A stretch of DNA of 64,000 nt. It comes from Flagellimonas beolgyonensis. Its GTDB lineage: Bacteria; Bacteroidota; Bacteroidia; Flavobacteriales; Flavobacteriaceae. The translations under genes were made by a program, and so were the position numbers. Numbering within the stretch: the first letter of the stretch is position 1; the number at the start of each line of letters is the position of its first letter. The notes beneath the pieces are model-generated. The model saw nothing but the letters and a program-made list of their open reading frames with translations. It was not told the DNA's origin and did not search any database. The stretch spans positions 62,001 to 126,000 of the forward strand of contig NZ_RZMY01000015.1 in assembly GCF_003992615.1 (NCBI RefSeq), in the 5' to 3' direction. Positions 16,587 to 25,608 of the stretch are shown piece after piece.

Positions 16587-17561
16587 TTACTTTTTTCGGT
16601 CGACCACATATTCGACCATTAAGGTGAGGGCGCTTTTATATTCAGAATCGGGGTAAGCATCCAAAAGGGAAAGGGCCTCATCCTTAAACTGGAGCATTTT
16701 GGCAACGGCGTACTCCAATCCCCCCATTTCCTTGACATAGGCAATAACCTCCTTAACCCTTTTTTTGTCCTTGTTGTGTTTTTTGATGGAGTTGATCAAC
16801 CATTTTTTCTTTTGGTCGTCACTTTGATTCAAGGCATAAATAAGGGGCAGGGTCATTTTTTGTTCCTTGATATCGATACCTGTGGGTTTGCCAATTTTCT
16901 CGGCGCCGTAATCAAAAAGGTCGTCCTTGATCTGAAATGCCATACCACAGAGTTCCCCAAATTTTCGGAAGGTCTCCACCTCTTCGGAATCGGGACGTAC
17001 GGAACAGGCCCCCATACTGCAACAGGCTGCAATAAGAGTGGCTGTTTTTTGGCGGATGATATCGTAGTACACCTCTTCGGTGATATCCAATAATCGGGCC
17101 TTTTCAATTTGAAGGAGTTCACCTTCACTCATATCGCGGACCGCATTGGAAATGATATGTAGCAGATCATAGTCCTTGTTTTCCAAGGACACCAACAAGC
17201 CTTTCGAAAACAGAAAATCGCCCACCAATACGGCAATCTTGTTTTTCCAAAGGGCATTGATGGAGAAAAAACCGCGGCGTTTGTTGCTATCGTCCACCAC
17301 ATCGTCGTGCACCAAACTTGCCGTATGGATCAATTCGATGATGGAAGCCCCGGTATAGGTACGTTCGTTGACTTCCCCATTGAGTAATTTGGCAGTAAGG
17401 AACACAAACATGGGGCGCATTTGCTTGCCCTTCCTATTGACGATATAATAGGTAATCCGGTTGAACAACGCCACCTTGGAAGACATGGATTTAAGGAATT
17501 TTTCCTCAAACAATTCCATTTCAACCTCTATGGGTTCCCTTATCTGAGATACAATTTTCAA
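16587..17561 (-). CDS. Polyprenyl (octaprenyl-type) diphosphate synthase
   Basis: 324-residue trans-isoprenyl diphosphate synthase that extends FPP with IPP to make the long side chain of menaquinone. The first aspartate-rich motif is DDVVD (in HTASLVHDDVVDDSNKRRG) and the second is DDLFD (in QIKDDLFDY), with KGKQMRP at the IPP site. The start is a TTG at 17561, supported by the KIVSQI opening shared by relatives. A near-consensus -7 box (TACTTTTA) lies at 17593-17600. Chain length cannot be read from the sequence. Confidence 0.92.
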   Translation of the reverse strand: MKIVSQIREPIEVEMELFEEKFLKSMSSKVALFNRITYYIVNRKGKQMRPMFVFLTAKLLNGEVNERTYTGASIIELIHTASLVHDDVVDDSNKRRGFFSINALWKNKIAVLVGDFLFSKGLLVSLENKDYDLLHIISNAVRDMSEGELLQIEKARLLDITEEVYYDIIRQKTATLIAACCSMGACSVRPDSEEVETFRKFGELCGMAFQIKDDLFDYGAEKIGKPTGIDIKEQKMTLPLIYALNQSDDQKKKWLINSIKKHNKDKKRVKEVIAYVKEMGGLEYAVAKMLQFKDEALSLLDAYPDSEYKSALTLMVEYVVDRKK

Positions 17562-17681
17562 GGTTTGGGTTTGGCCTTTGGTTTTGAATGTCTAAAAGTA
17601 GCGAAAATGACAGAGTTGCTCGAATGAAATCGAAGTTTTAAGATAGTGTACAAAATCTATCGACGATTGGTGACGGATTGA

Positions 17682-17709
17682 GGGTGAAGGGTGAAGGGTG
17701 AAGGGATAA
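17682..17709. repeat. Short tandem heptamer repeat
   Basis: GGGTGAA occurs three times in tandem (17682-17702), followed by a degenerate unit GGGATAA. It lies in the gap between rlmN and the polyprenyl synthase gene. No coding or structural role is evident. Confidence 0.8.
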
Positions 17710-17733
17710 AACTAAATGATAATTGTTAATTGG

Positions 17734-18777
17734 TCATTGCTTATTCGCCAACTGTCCACAGGCAGCGTCGATATCTTTGCCCCGGGATCTACGAACCGTT
17801 ACCGTAATCCCGTTTTGTTCCAGGGTGTTTTTGTACAGCTCCACCGCTGAATCCGAAGCTTGTTGGAACTCTCCATCATCAATGGGGTTGTATTCGATGA
17901 TGTTTACTTTGGATGGCGCAAACTTGCAGAACTTTACCAAAGCATCGGCCGCTTCTTGGGTATCATTGATCCCTTTCCAAACCACATATTCGTAGGTGAT
18001 CCTGTTTTTGGTCTTGTTGTACCAATATTGAAGGGCCTCCCTCAATTCTTTGAGTGGAAAAGTGGCATTGAAAGGCATTATGGAGGTCCGCACCTCATCG
18101 ATAGCGGAATGAAGGGATACTGCCAATCCGAACTTCACTTCTTCGTCCGCCATTTTTCGGATCATTTTGGGTACGCCCGATGTAGAAACCGTGATACGTT
18201 TGGGTGACATCCCAAGCCCTTCCGGCGAAGTGATCATGTCAATGGCCTTGAGCACATTGTTATAGTTCATCAACGGCTCGCCCATGCCCATGAACACAAT
18301 ATTGCTCAACGGACGATCATAATACAATCGACTTTCGTTATCGATGGCCACTACTTGATCATAGATCTCATCGGCATTCAGGTTACGCATACGTTTCATT
18401 CGGGCTGTGGCACAAAATCGGCAATCCAGGCTGCACCCCACCTGACTGGACACGCAGGCCGTGGTTCGGGTATCGGTCGGGATCAACACGGACTCGACCA
18501 CCAAGCCATCGTGCAACCGAACCGCATTTTTAATGGTCCCATCGGAACTGCGTTGCATTTGATCTACCCGAATATGGTTGATCACAAAGTTGTCCTCGAG
18601 CATCTGGCGGGTTTCTTTGGAAATGTTGGTCATTTCATCAAAAGAATGGGCAGACTTTTGCCACAGCCATTCGTAGACCTGATTGCCACGAAAGGCCTTG
18701 TCGCCCTGCGACACAAAAAAATCGCGGAGCTGATTTTTGGTCAGTGCCCTTATGTCCTTCTTTTTTATTTCCACCAT
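17734..18777 (-). CDS. rlmN: Dual-specificity RNA methyltransferase RlmN
   Basis: Radical-SAM enzyme that methylates C2 of A2503 in 23S rRNA and A37 in some tRNAs. The 347-residue protein has the CxxxCxxC iron-sulfur motif (CSLDCRFC, about residues 115-122), the MGMGEP motif, and a C-terminal CG (ACGQLA) with the second catalytic Cys. The length is normal. It follows the queA terminator, so it probably has its own promoter close to the start. Confidence 0.95.
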   Translation of the reverse strand: MVEIKKKDIRALTKNQLRDFFVSQGDKAFRGNQVYEWLWQKSAHSFDEMTNISKETRQMLEDNFVINHIRVDQMQRSSDGTIKNAVRLHDGLVVESVLIPTDTRTTACVSSQVGCSLDCRFCATARMKRMRNLNADEIYDQVVAIDNESRLYYDRPLSNIVFMGMGEPLMNYNNVLKAIDMITSPEGLGMSPKRITVSTSGVPKMIRKMADEEVKFGLAVSLHSAIDEVRTSIMPFNATFPLKELREALQYWYNKTKNRITYEYVVWKGINDTQEAADALVKFCKFAPSKVNIIEYNPIDDGEFQQASDSAVELYKNTLEQNGITVTVRRSRGKDIDAACGQLANKQ

Positions 18778-18792
18778 TTAAAGATACGCAAG

Positions 18793-18828
18793 AAAAAATC
18801 CCGTCGGTCGATTCACCGGACGGGATTT
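18793..18828 (-). terminator. Terminator after queA
   Basis: AAATCCCGTC / GACGGGATTT stem (10 bp) followed on the minus strand by a T-run (18793-18798), 20 bases after the queA stop. Confidence 0.85.
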
Positions 18829-18847
18829 CCATCTATGAAATTAGTTG

Positions 18848-19897
18848 TTATAGAATCAACATGGCATCCCCGTAGGAATAGAACCGATATCCTTCCAAGA
18901 TAGCCTGTTTGTAGGCCTTTTTAATCAAATCATGACCCGCAAATGCCGATACCATCATCAACAGGGTTGATTTTGGCAAGTGGAAATTGGTGATCATACA
19001 GTTGGCAATGCTAAAATCATACGGAGGGAATATGAACTTGTTGGTCCATCCTTCAAACGTATTCAAGGTGTGTTCGGAGGAAACCGCACTTTCCAAGCCC
19101 CGCATCACAGTAGTTCCCACGGCACAAACCCTTTTCTTATTGGCCTTGGCCTTGTTCACGATTTCAGTGGCCTTTTCATCGATGACCAACTCTTCACTGT
19201 CCATTTTGTGTTTGGACAAATCTTCCACCTCAACTGGGTTGAAGGTTCCCAAGCCTACGTGAAGTGTCACTTCGGCAAAATCGATGCCCTTGATCTCCAA
19301 ACGCTTCAATAGGTGTTTGGAAAAGTGCAGCCCGGCTGTAGGAGCTGCAACGGCACCTTCGTGCTTGGCATATATGGTTTGGTAACGCTCTTCATCTTCT
19401 GGGGTTACTTCCCTTTTTATGTATTTTGGAAGCGGGGTTTCGCCCAACTCCCTCAATTTTCTTCTAAAATCGGTATAGGATCCATCATACAGAAAACGCA
19501 AGGTACGACCTCTGGAAGTGGTGTTGTCGATTACCTCTGCCACCAAACTTTCGTCATCTCCGAAATACAGTTTGTTCCCGATTCGAATCTTTCTGGCCGG
19601 ATCTACCAAAACATCCCAAAGACGTTGTTCTTGATTCAATTCACGCAACAAGAAAACCTCGATACGTGCCCCGGTTTTTTCCTTGTTACCATACAATCGG
19701 GCAGGAAATACCTTGGTATTGTTCAAGACCATTACATCACCTTCATCAAAATAGTCGATAAGATCTTTGAACATTTTATGTTCAATTTTTCCAGTATCCC
19801 TATGAATTACCATTAGTCTGGATTCGTCCCTGTTTTCCGCAGGATGTTCCGCCAATAGTTCCTTTGGCAATTCAAAATTGAAGTTGGATAATTTCAT
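18848..19897 (-). CDS. queA: S-adenosylmethionine:tRNA ribosyltransferase-isomerase
   Basis: QueA moves and isomerises the ribose of SAM onto preQ1-modified tRNA to give epoxyqueuosine. 349 residues from the ATG at 19897, with the family N-terminus ([19 protein letters not shown]), [21 protein letters not shown], and the AAPTAGLHF block in the centre. The longer in-frame reading adds 21 residues through the promoter region and was not used. Confidence 0.96.
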   Translation of the reverse strand: MKLSNFNFELPKELLAEHPAENRDESRLMVIHRDTGKIEHKMFKDLIDYFDEGDVMVLNNTKVFPARLYGNKEKTGARIEVFLLRELNQEQRLWDVLVDPARKIRIGNKLYFGDDESLVAEVIDNTTSRGRTLRFLYDGSYTDFRRKLRELGETPLPKYIKREVTPEDEERYQTIYAKHEGAVAAPTAGLHFSKHLLKRLEIKGIDFAEVTLHVGLGTFNPVEVEDLSKHKMDSEELVIDEKATEIVNKAKANKKRVCAVGTTVMRGLESAVSSEHTLNTFEGWTNKFIFPPYDFSIANCMITNFHLPKSTLLMMVSAFAGHDLIKKAYKQAILEGYRFYSYGDAMLIL

Positions 19898-19928
19898 GTA
19901 TGCTTTTTTTGGATTTTTTAAAGAGGGG

Positions 19929-19936
19929 CAAATATA
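19929..19936 (-). promoter_or_regulatory. -7 box for queA
   Basis: TATATTTG on the minus strand, 31 bases upstream of the queA ATG and downstream of the aroA stop. Confidence 0.6.
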
Positions 19937-19983
19937 CAACCTCGTGATAGGGGATGTCAAGTAAATCCATGATTAAATGTCCC

Positions 19984-21213
19984 TTACACTTCCGCAATGC
20001 CAAAACCAAGGGTTTCGAGGTCGCGCCAGAAATCGGGATAGGATTTGGAGACCACACCTGCATCGTTCACGATCAAATCGGTTCGGAGGGCCAAGGGGCC
20101 AAAGGCCATGGCCATGCGGTGGTCATTGTAGGTATCTATGGCAACACCAGTTTTAAGGCTGTTTGCCGGTTGCAATGTTAAACTTTCTGAATCGATTGCT
20201 ACCTGGGCTCCAAATTTGGACAACTCTGTTTGAAGAGCCGCCAATCGGTCGGTCTCCTTAATGGGAAGGGTGTGCAACCCTGTGAGGTGACATCCCATTC
20301 CGAGTCCAAGACAAGTAACCGCAATGGTTTGGGCAATATCAGGAGCATTGGCCAAATCATAATTGACGGTTTCAGGATGTTCGTTTGAGATTTTTGAAAG
20401 TGTTATTTGATTTCCATAAAAGTTTGTTTTCACCCCAAAATCAGCATATATTTTTGAGAGCACACTATCTCCTTGCAACGAGTTCTGTTTGTAGGACGAT
20501 AAATCAATTGTTGTACCCACATCGCAAAGGGCAACAATACTGTAAAAATAGCTGGCCGAACTCCAGTCGGACTCCACGACTAATGTGATATCTTCCACCG
20601 AAGTTTTCGGCAATACCACAATGGTGTTGCCCTCAAAAGTTGTCTTTATCCCAATCTGTTCCAGCAACCCCAGTGTCATTTTAATGTAGGGCACCGAGGT
20701 AATCTTGCCCACCAGTTCTAACTCCAAACCATTGGGTAAACTGGGAGCTATCAACAAAAGGGCAGAAATATACTGGCTACTGATGTTGGCCGGTAGGGAA
20801 ACTTTGGACTGCTCCAATTTTTTCCCACCGATCTTTAGAGGGGGATAACCCTCATTTTTCACATATTGAATGTCTGCTCCCAAGGTGCGCAAAGCCTCGA
20901 CCAAAACCTTAATGGGCCGTTCCTGCATACGTTCTGAACCTGTGAGCACCACTTCCTTGCCGGGTTGAGAGGCAAAATAGGCGGTCAAGAACCGCATGGC
21001 GGTGCCTGCATGGTGAATATCCACTTCCCCTGTAGCAATTTTTAATCCTTTTTGCATGACCTCCCCATCGTCCGAATTGGAAAGGTTCTCAATATTGATT
21101 TGGGGATACAGGGCCTGCAGCAATAAAGATCGGTTGGTTTCACTTTTGGAACCCGTGATCCGCACAGATTTCTGAATCAATTTTACTTGAGGGAAGGAAA
21201 GATGAAGTCTCAA
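19984..21213 (-). CDS. aroA: 3-phosphoshikimate 1-carboxyvinyltransferase (EPSP synthase)
   Basis: Adds the enolpyruvyl group of PEP to shikimate-3-phosphate, the sixth step of the shikimate pathway. The protein has about 409 residues and includes GSKSETNRSLLLQAL at the N-terminal active-site Lys (about residue 22), HAGTAMRFLTAY near 68, and the late NDHRMAMAF block. It is a shorter, divergent class of EPSP synthase typical of Bacteroidota. The start is a TTG at 21213; no ATG fits. It is separate from the pheA-aroG operon some 10 kb away. Confidence 0.94.
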   Translation of the reverse strand: MRLHLSFPQVKLIQKSVRITGSKSETNRSLLLQALYPQINIENLSNSDDGEVMQKGLKIATGEVDIHHAGTAMRFLTAYFASQPGKEVVLTGSERMQERPIKVLVEALRTLGADIQYVKNEGYPPLKIGGKKLEQSKVSLPANISSQYISALLLIAPSLPNGLELELVGKITSVPYIKMTLGLLEQIGIKTTFEGNTIVVLPKTSVEDITLVVESDWSSASYFYSIVALCDVGTTIDLSSYKQNSLQGDSVLSKIYADFGVKTNFYGNQITLSKISNEHPETVNYDLANAPDIAQTIAVTCLGLGMGCHLTGLHTLPIKETDRLAALQTELSKFGAQVAIDSESLTLQPANSLKTGVAIDTYNDHRMAMAFGPLALRTDLIVNDAGVVSKSYPDFWRDLETLGFGIAEV

Positions 21214-21237
21214 TTCGTTTTAGTTAGCATGAAATTT

Positions 21238-21245
21238 CAAAACTA
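21238..21245 (-). promoter_or_regulatory. -7 box for aroA
   Basis: TAGTTTTG (TAnnTTTG) on the minus strand 24 bases upstream of the aroA TTG start. Its position supports that start. Confidence 0.55.
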
Positions 21246-21282
21246 GAAAAAACCGAACCAATATGCCCTTAGGGCACCAACT

Positions 21283-21609
21283 TTATTTGAGCTTTTTGTT
21301 ATTTTGGTGACGATCGTGGTCGCGTTTGGTCTTCAAATCCAATTTTTTGTCGAATGCCGCCTGAAGATCGATGCCCGTTTGATTGGCCAAACACAACACC
21401 ACAAACACTACATCGGCCAACTCTTCACCAAGATCCTTGGCCTTGTCGGATTCCTTTTCACTTTGCTCCCCATAACGCCGGGCAATAATACGCGCCACTT
21501 CTCCCACTTCTTCCGTAAGTTGAGCCATATTGGTAAGCTCGTTAAAATAGCGAACCCCATGGTTTTGAATCCACTCGTCTACCGCCTTTTGTGCATTTGC
21601 TATGTTCAC
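21283..21609 (-). CDS. MazG-like nucleotide pyrophosphohydrolase
   Basis: 108-residue all-alpha NTP pyrophosphohydrolase of the MazG superfamily. The metal-binding motif is EEVGEVARIIARRYGE (about 32-47) followed by DLGEELADVVF (about 59-69), in which Glu and Asp residues hold magnesium. Such enzymes hydrolyse (d)NTPs to monophosphates and clean up the nucleotide pool; the preferred nucleotide is unknown. The start is a GTG at 21609. Confidence 0.88.
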   Translation of the reverse strand: MNIANAQKAVDEWIQNHGVRYFNELTNMAQLTEEVGEVARIIARRYGEQSEKESDKAKDLGEELADVVFVVLCLANQTGIDLQAAFDKKLDLKTKRDHDRHQNNKKLK

Positions 21610-21645
21610 CTTCGATGCTTTTTTTTGATCATTTGTTTCCTATTC

Positions 21646-21653
21646 CAAATGTA
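21646..21653 (-). promoter_or_regulatory. -7 box for MazG-like gene
   Basis: TACATTTG on the minus strand, 36 bases upstream of the GTG start. Confidence 0.55.
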
Positions 21654-21672
21654 CCAATCATTTTTTTAAAAG

Positions 21673-23649
21673 CTATTCCTTTTCGAAGACCATGTAACTT
21701 TGGTTCTGCACTGCCACAGCATTTTCAAAAAACTTTTTGACGTAGGCGTACCCCTCACTGGTATATTGGGTCGACTTTAATTGAAGTGCAAACTGCACCA
21801 TGACCATACCTTCCGACTCGATACAATTGAAACGCAAAATCCCGCTATTATCCGGTAGGCCGATATTTATCGATTCCGGCAGTTGCTTTAAACGATAACC
21901 GGACGGGACCTTGAAATTTGCAAAATATTTGTAGGATCGTACATACCCGAAATCAATCGGATAGTTCCTTGTTTCTGTTTTAAATGGATTGGATTTAAAA
22001 AATTGGATGATAAACGGATTCACGTACATGGTTTGTTTTGCTTCCAAATTCTCCGTTTCAAAAGAAAAACGTTCCACCAACTTGAGCTCATTGGAACTTT
22101 CCGCATCCAAACTGTAGGATCTGATGAAAAAATCTTCGAGAGTGCTCTCCTCTATTTTCTTGAGATAGTCCTCTTCGGCCAAATTTGCCAATTGATTCCT
22201 TTTAAAATAAGCTTCATATCCAGTAGAAATTTCATCCATTTCCCCAGTTCCCTTGCCGTTTTCAAAATCCAGTTCCATTAGTACCCGAATGGCACGTCCG
22301 TGCGATTTTTCAGGCTCTATTTCATACCAATAGCTGTCGCCATCCAAATCCATGACTCTTCCATAATAATTGAGACAGCGGTAGGGCAACATTCCAAATG
22401 GCAGTTCTTTTTCGGTTGCATCCAAAAGGTAGATTACTCCATCAATTTCTGTCTTGGCCACCAAATAATTGAAATCAGTCATTACGGGATGGCTTCTTTT
22501 AGGAAGTCCGTGTGCCCTGGTTGAGATCATCATCAGGTCGGTTTCGATGTCAGCAGCATTTAATAAGTTGATCAACGTAATATTGATTTCTGCCACATTT
22601 CCCGTTCTTTCATCAAATGCCTGTTTTACCCGATTGTCCCTTAGTACGCCGAACTTTTCGTTCCACGTATAATGGGACTTGACAAATGCATAGATACGCT
22701 TTGCCTTGGTTAGTTTATCCTCATTTGCCGATAACAATTCCAAAGGAACATTTCTCTCGAAATAATTTTTCTTACGTAGCTGCCCCCCTATATCGCGATC
22801 GGTCCTAAATTCCTTGTCCACATCTTTCCAAGATTTGGTGAATTTCTCTTTTCGTCCATCAAACCCAAGGTATTCGGACATTTCGAACTCCAACCTTGCC
22901 CTATAATTATTTTCAGACAACATGTAGTCTTCATCTGCCTTGAAAGCAGGAACGTCATGCATGACATATTTGAGCACTTCGCAATCGGCAGGTTCTACTG
23001 AAGAATCTGGAATCCTGAAACAATTCTTGCGTATGGTTGCATCATTCACATCAAGGGTCAGCTCACCAATTAAGGCTCTATTGTACCTATAATTTCCAGG
23101 AATTTTGGCAGCATACTCGGTATATACTTTTGGTATATCTCCTTGAAAGTCCCAACCGTTAAGATTAAATAGAAAAGGGGACTGTACCTCATAAACGTAT
23201 TCCAAAATGGAGCCTTCTTTTACATTGGGAAATGTGAACCGTTTTTCGGACCAGCGATCATTTACATCCACTTCATATACATCTTCTTGCAGCAAACTGG
23301 ATTTGACAATACCGTTATGGGTAATGGCCCTGATGTTACTGATTTTTTCGGTCCGATCCTCGGTGTGGTAATAGGGAATGGCAATTTTGGATTCATCAAA
23401 ACCCTGCTTATCCAGAATCTTAATTTTGGCATGGTATTTTGTGATCAAATACACATAGTTGCGTCGTACCTCAAAGTAATTCTCCCCTTTTTCAAATAGA
23501 TACACGGCATGGGCCGTAGTATCCTTTTCATAGACCTTGAAATTTTGTTCCGAAGGAGCAAGTTGGCCAAATTCTGTTTCTTTTTGCGCCATGGCTGAAG
23601 TTCCAGCAAAAAGAAGTAAAGCCAAAATTGTCTTTCCAACGAGATTCAT
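21673..23649 (-). CDS. DUF3857 exported protein with inactive transglutaminase-like domain (copy 3)
   Basis: 658 residues with a signal peptide (LVGKTILALLLFAGTSAMA, cleavage before QKE). An N-terminal DUF3857 region (about 40-230) is followed by a transglutaminase-like core (about 280-420) and a C-terminal beta-rich part. The core has lost two of the three catalytic residues: the Cys region reads RTGNVAEINITL and the His position is Tyr (DFNYLVA), while the Asp (YLLDATE) remains. It is probably a periplasmic non-enzymatic scaffold or binding protein. Last of three tandem paralogues, directly behind copy 2. An alternative GTG start is at 23655. Confidence 0.82.
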   Translation of the reverse strand: MNLVGKTILALLLFAGTSAMAQKETEFGQLAPSEQNFKVYEKDTTAHAVYLFEKGENYFEVRRNYVYLITKYHAKIKILDKQGFDESKIAIPYYHTEDRTEKISNIRAITHNGIVKSSLLQEDVYEVDVNDRWSEKRFTFPNVKEGSILEYVYEVQSPFLFNLNGWDFQGDIPKVYTEYAAKIPGNYRYNRALIGELTLDVNDATIRKNCFRIPDSSVEPADCEVLKYVMHDVPAFKADEDYMLSENNYRARLEFEMSEYLGFDGRKEKFTKSWKDVDKEFRTDRDIGGQLRKKNYFERNVPLELLSANEDKLTKAKRIYAFVKSHYTWNEKFGVLRDNRVKQAFDERTGNVAEINITLINLLNAADIETDLMMISTRAHGLPKRSHPVMTDFNYLVAKTEIDGVIYLLDATEKELPFGMLPYRCLNYYGRVMDLDGDSYWYEIEPEKSHGRAIRVLMELDFENGKGTGEMDEISTGYEAYFKRNQLANLAEEDYLKKIEESTLEDFFIRSYSLDAESSNELKLVERFSFETENLEAKQTMYVNPFIIQFFKSNPFKTETRNYPIDFGYVRSYKYFANFKVPSGYRLKQLPESINIGLPDNSGILRFNCIESEGMVMVQFALQLKSTQYTSEGYAYVKKFFENAVAVQNQSYMVFEKE

Positions 23650-23655
23650 CTTCAC

Positions 23656-25608
23656 TTATGCTTTGACCAAAACTACCTTTTCCGCTTCCTTTTCCACCAC
23701 TTGACGGTACAGCTCTTTTAAATTTTGATAGTAATGTGGCGGAAAGATCGACGCATTGACCTCCATTTCCACACGAAGTGAAATTTGATTGTTGGTTGCC
23801 GAAATATTATAGGTGAATTTACCCAATCCTTCCGGTAATGCCAGACTGATGGGTTCAGGCAAATGTTCCACTTTGTACCCTTGGGGTATTTGAATTGTGA
23901 CAATGTGCTTATCCTCCCAAGGAAACCCATAATCTATTGGATATTCCCTACTCTCAGATTTGAACGGATTTTCCTGTACCGCCAGATGAAACAAAGGTGA
24001 TACATAAATTTTCCCCGCTATGGCCTCAAAGGCATCTTCCTTGTAGAAGTCATATGTTTGGACAATTGGTTTTCCAAGATCCAAATTATTGTCCAATTTA
24101 TAGTCATTTATCTCGATATCTCCCTGCTCTTTTTCCAATTCATCCAAAAACGCCTCTTCTGTTCCCTTATTGTATTGATTTCTAAACACAAAAGCATTAT
24201 TATTGGTGTATTGTTGTCTTAGTTTCGCTTCTATGGATCCATCCTCGTTTAAGGAAACACTCATCATAACAGCATCCATGGATTTGTGTTTGGGCATTAA
24301 ATCGATTACCTCTGATGTACCTCCCTCAGAAACAATTCTTCCGAACCAATTTAATGCCCTTGTTGGCAAAACATTGACTGTACTGAAAGCATTGGTGGCA
24401 TCCAATAACTGATAAGTTTCCCCAACCTTTGCTGCAGCAACTACATAATTGAACCCTTCCAAAGTGGGGAAAATGGGGATTCCGTTATCCCGTGTGCTTA
24501 CCAATACAGGATAGGCTTTAACATTGGCATGATTTAACATGGAGACCAACATAAGATTGATATCGGCGCTATTGCCTGTGCCTTCCTTGTAAGCCTTTCG
24601 TGTACCTTCATCAGAACCAAACCCCAGATAGGTATTCCATTTCACTTTTTGTTTGACAAAGTTCAGCACAATAAACATTCTTGCAACCTCATCCGATGTT
24701 GTTGCCAGCAATGCGTCCAATTCTTCTTCAAAGTAATTTGTGCGCTTGAGCTCCTCTCCAAACGAACTACTTTCATAAATGGTACGCACTACATCATCCC
24801 AAGTTTTGGCATAAACTTCGTACAAAGAACCAGGTATTTCCAAGGATACAATTTCAAACTTCACACCGGATCGGTAATTGTCCATATTGGTCACAAACCT
24901 CTCTTCTTTTAGGGCCGGTATATCAGCCATGTCAAAAGCCACTTCCGTCACATTGATGCCCAAACTATGGTCGGTAACCACATTGGTATTGGAGTCGATT
25001 ATCAAAAATCCCTTTGTTCTCTGGTTAAACTTAAAATATTCCAATATCCGCATCTTTGCCACCAGCTTTTTAACCGGTATGGCATGCTGGAAAACAAACT
25101 CATCTATACTTTGTACGAATGGAGAGGTAATTTTATATTGGTATTCAACCACCGAACCTTCCTTAACGTTCGGCATTGTAAATTTTACTTGTTTGTGATT
25201 TTTTGATACTTGGGTGTCAAATATGCTTTCCTTGTCCAATTTGGTCTCGACCATTTCCCCGTCATCCATAGTATAGGTATAACCCTTTAACCCGCTTACC
25301 CTCTCATCTGCCCCACTTGTCTCATATAAGTTGATAGCCTCGGAGGCATAATCAAATCCATCCTTAGAATAGATTTTAATCCTGTTATGAACTTCGGTGA
25401 TCAATCGTAACCCAACACCTTTGTCGTAACGGTAATAGGAATTCCGCTTTTTGAACAGATAGGCAGCTGACGCCGAGGAATCAGTAGGATGCTGTTTTTC
25501 AAGTACTTCCTCTTCAGAAACCTTCCCAAATTTATAGTCTTGGGCATGCACGGACCCGAAAAAGAACAAAACGATCAATAGTTGTACAAGTTTAGTTTTG
25601 GCTGTCAT
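23656..25608 (-). CDS. DUF3857 exported protein with inactive transglutaminase-like domain (copy 2)
   Basis: 650 residues, signal peptide ending at VHAQ (about residue 22), then DUF3857 and a transglutaminase-like core. Catalytic Cys is replaced (GTGNSADINLML) and His is Tyr (FNYVVAA); Asp is kept in QLLDATN. It is closely similar to copy 3 over its length, showing duplication. The start overlaps the 3' end of copy 1 by 17 bases and the stop abuts copy 3, so the three are translated from one message. Function unknown. Confidence 0.83.
   Translation of the reverse strand: MTAKTKLVQLLIVLFFFGSVHAQDYKFGKVSEEEVLEKQHPTDSSASAAYLFKKRNSYYRYDKGVGLRLITEVHNRIKIYSKDGFDYASEAINLYETSGADERVSGLKGYTYTMDDGEMVETKLDKESIFDTQVSKNHKQVKFTMPNVKEGSVVEYQYKITSPFVQSIDEFVFQHAIPVKKLVAKMRILEYFKFNQRTKGFLIIDSNTNVVTDHSLGINVTEVAFDMADIPALKEERFVTNMDNYRSGVKFEIVSLEIPGSLYEVYAKTWDDVVRTIYESSSFGEELKRTNYFEEELDALLATTSDEVARMFIVLNFVKQKVKWNTYLGFGSDEGTRKAYKEGTGNSADINLMLVSMLNHANVKAYPVLVSTRDNGIPIFPTLEGFNYVVAAAKVGETYQLLDATNAFSTVNVLPTRALNWFGRIVSEGGTSEVIDLMPKHKSMDAVMMSVSLNEDGSIEAKLRQQYTNNNAFVFRNQYNKGTEEAFLDELEKEQGDIEINDYKLDNNLDLGKPIVQTYDFYKEDAFEAIAGKIYVSPLFHLAVQENPFKSESREYPIDYGFPWEDKHIVTIQIPQGYKVEHLPEPISLALPEGLGKFTYNISATNNQISLRVEMEVNASIFPPHYYQNLKELYRQVVEKEAEKVVLVKA

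Noticed and set aside
17682..17709. Heptamer repeats as the start of a CRISPR array or attachment site
   Set aside because: Units are seven bases with no spacers, and no integrase or cas gene is nearby.
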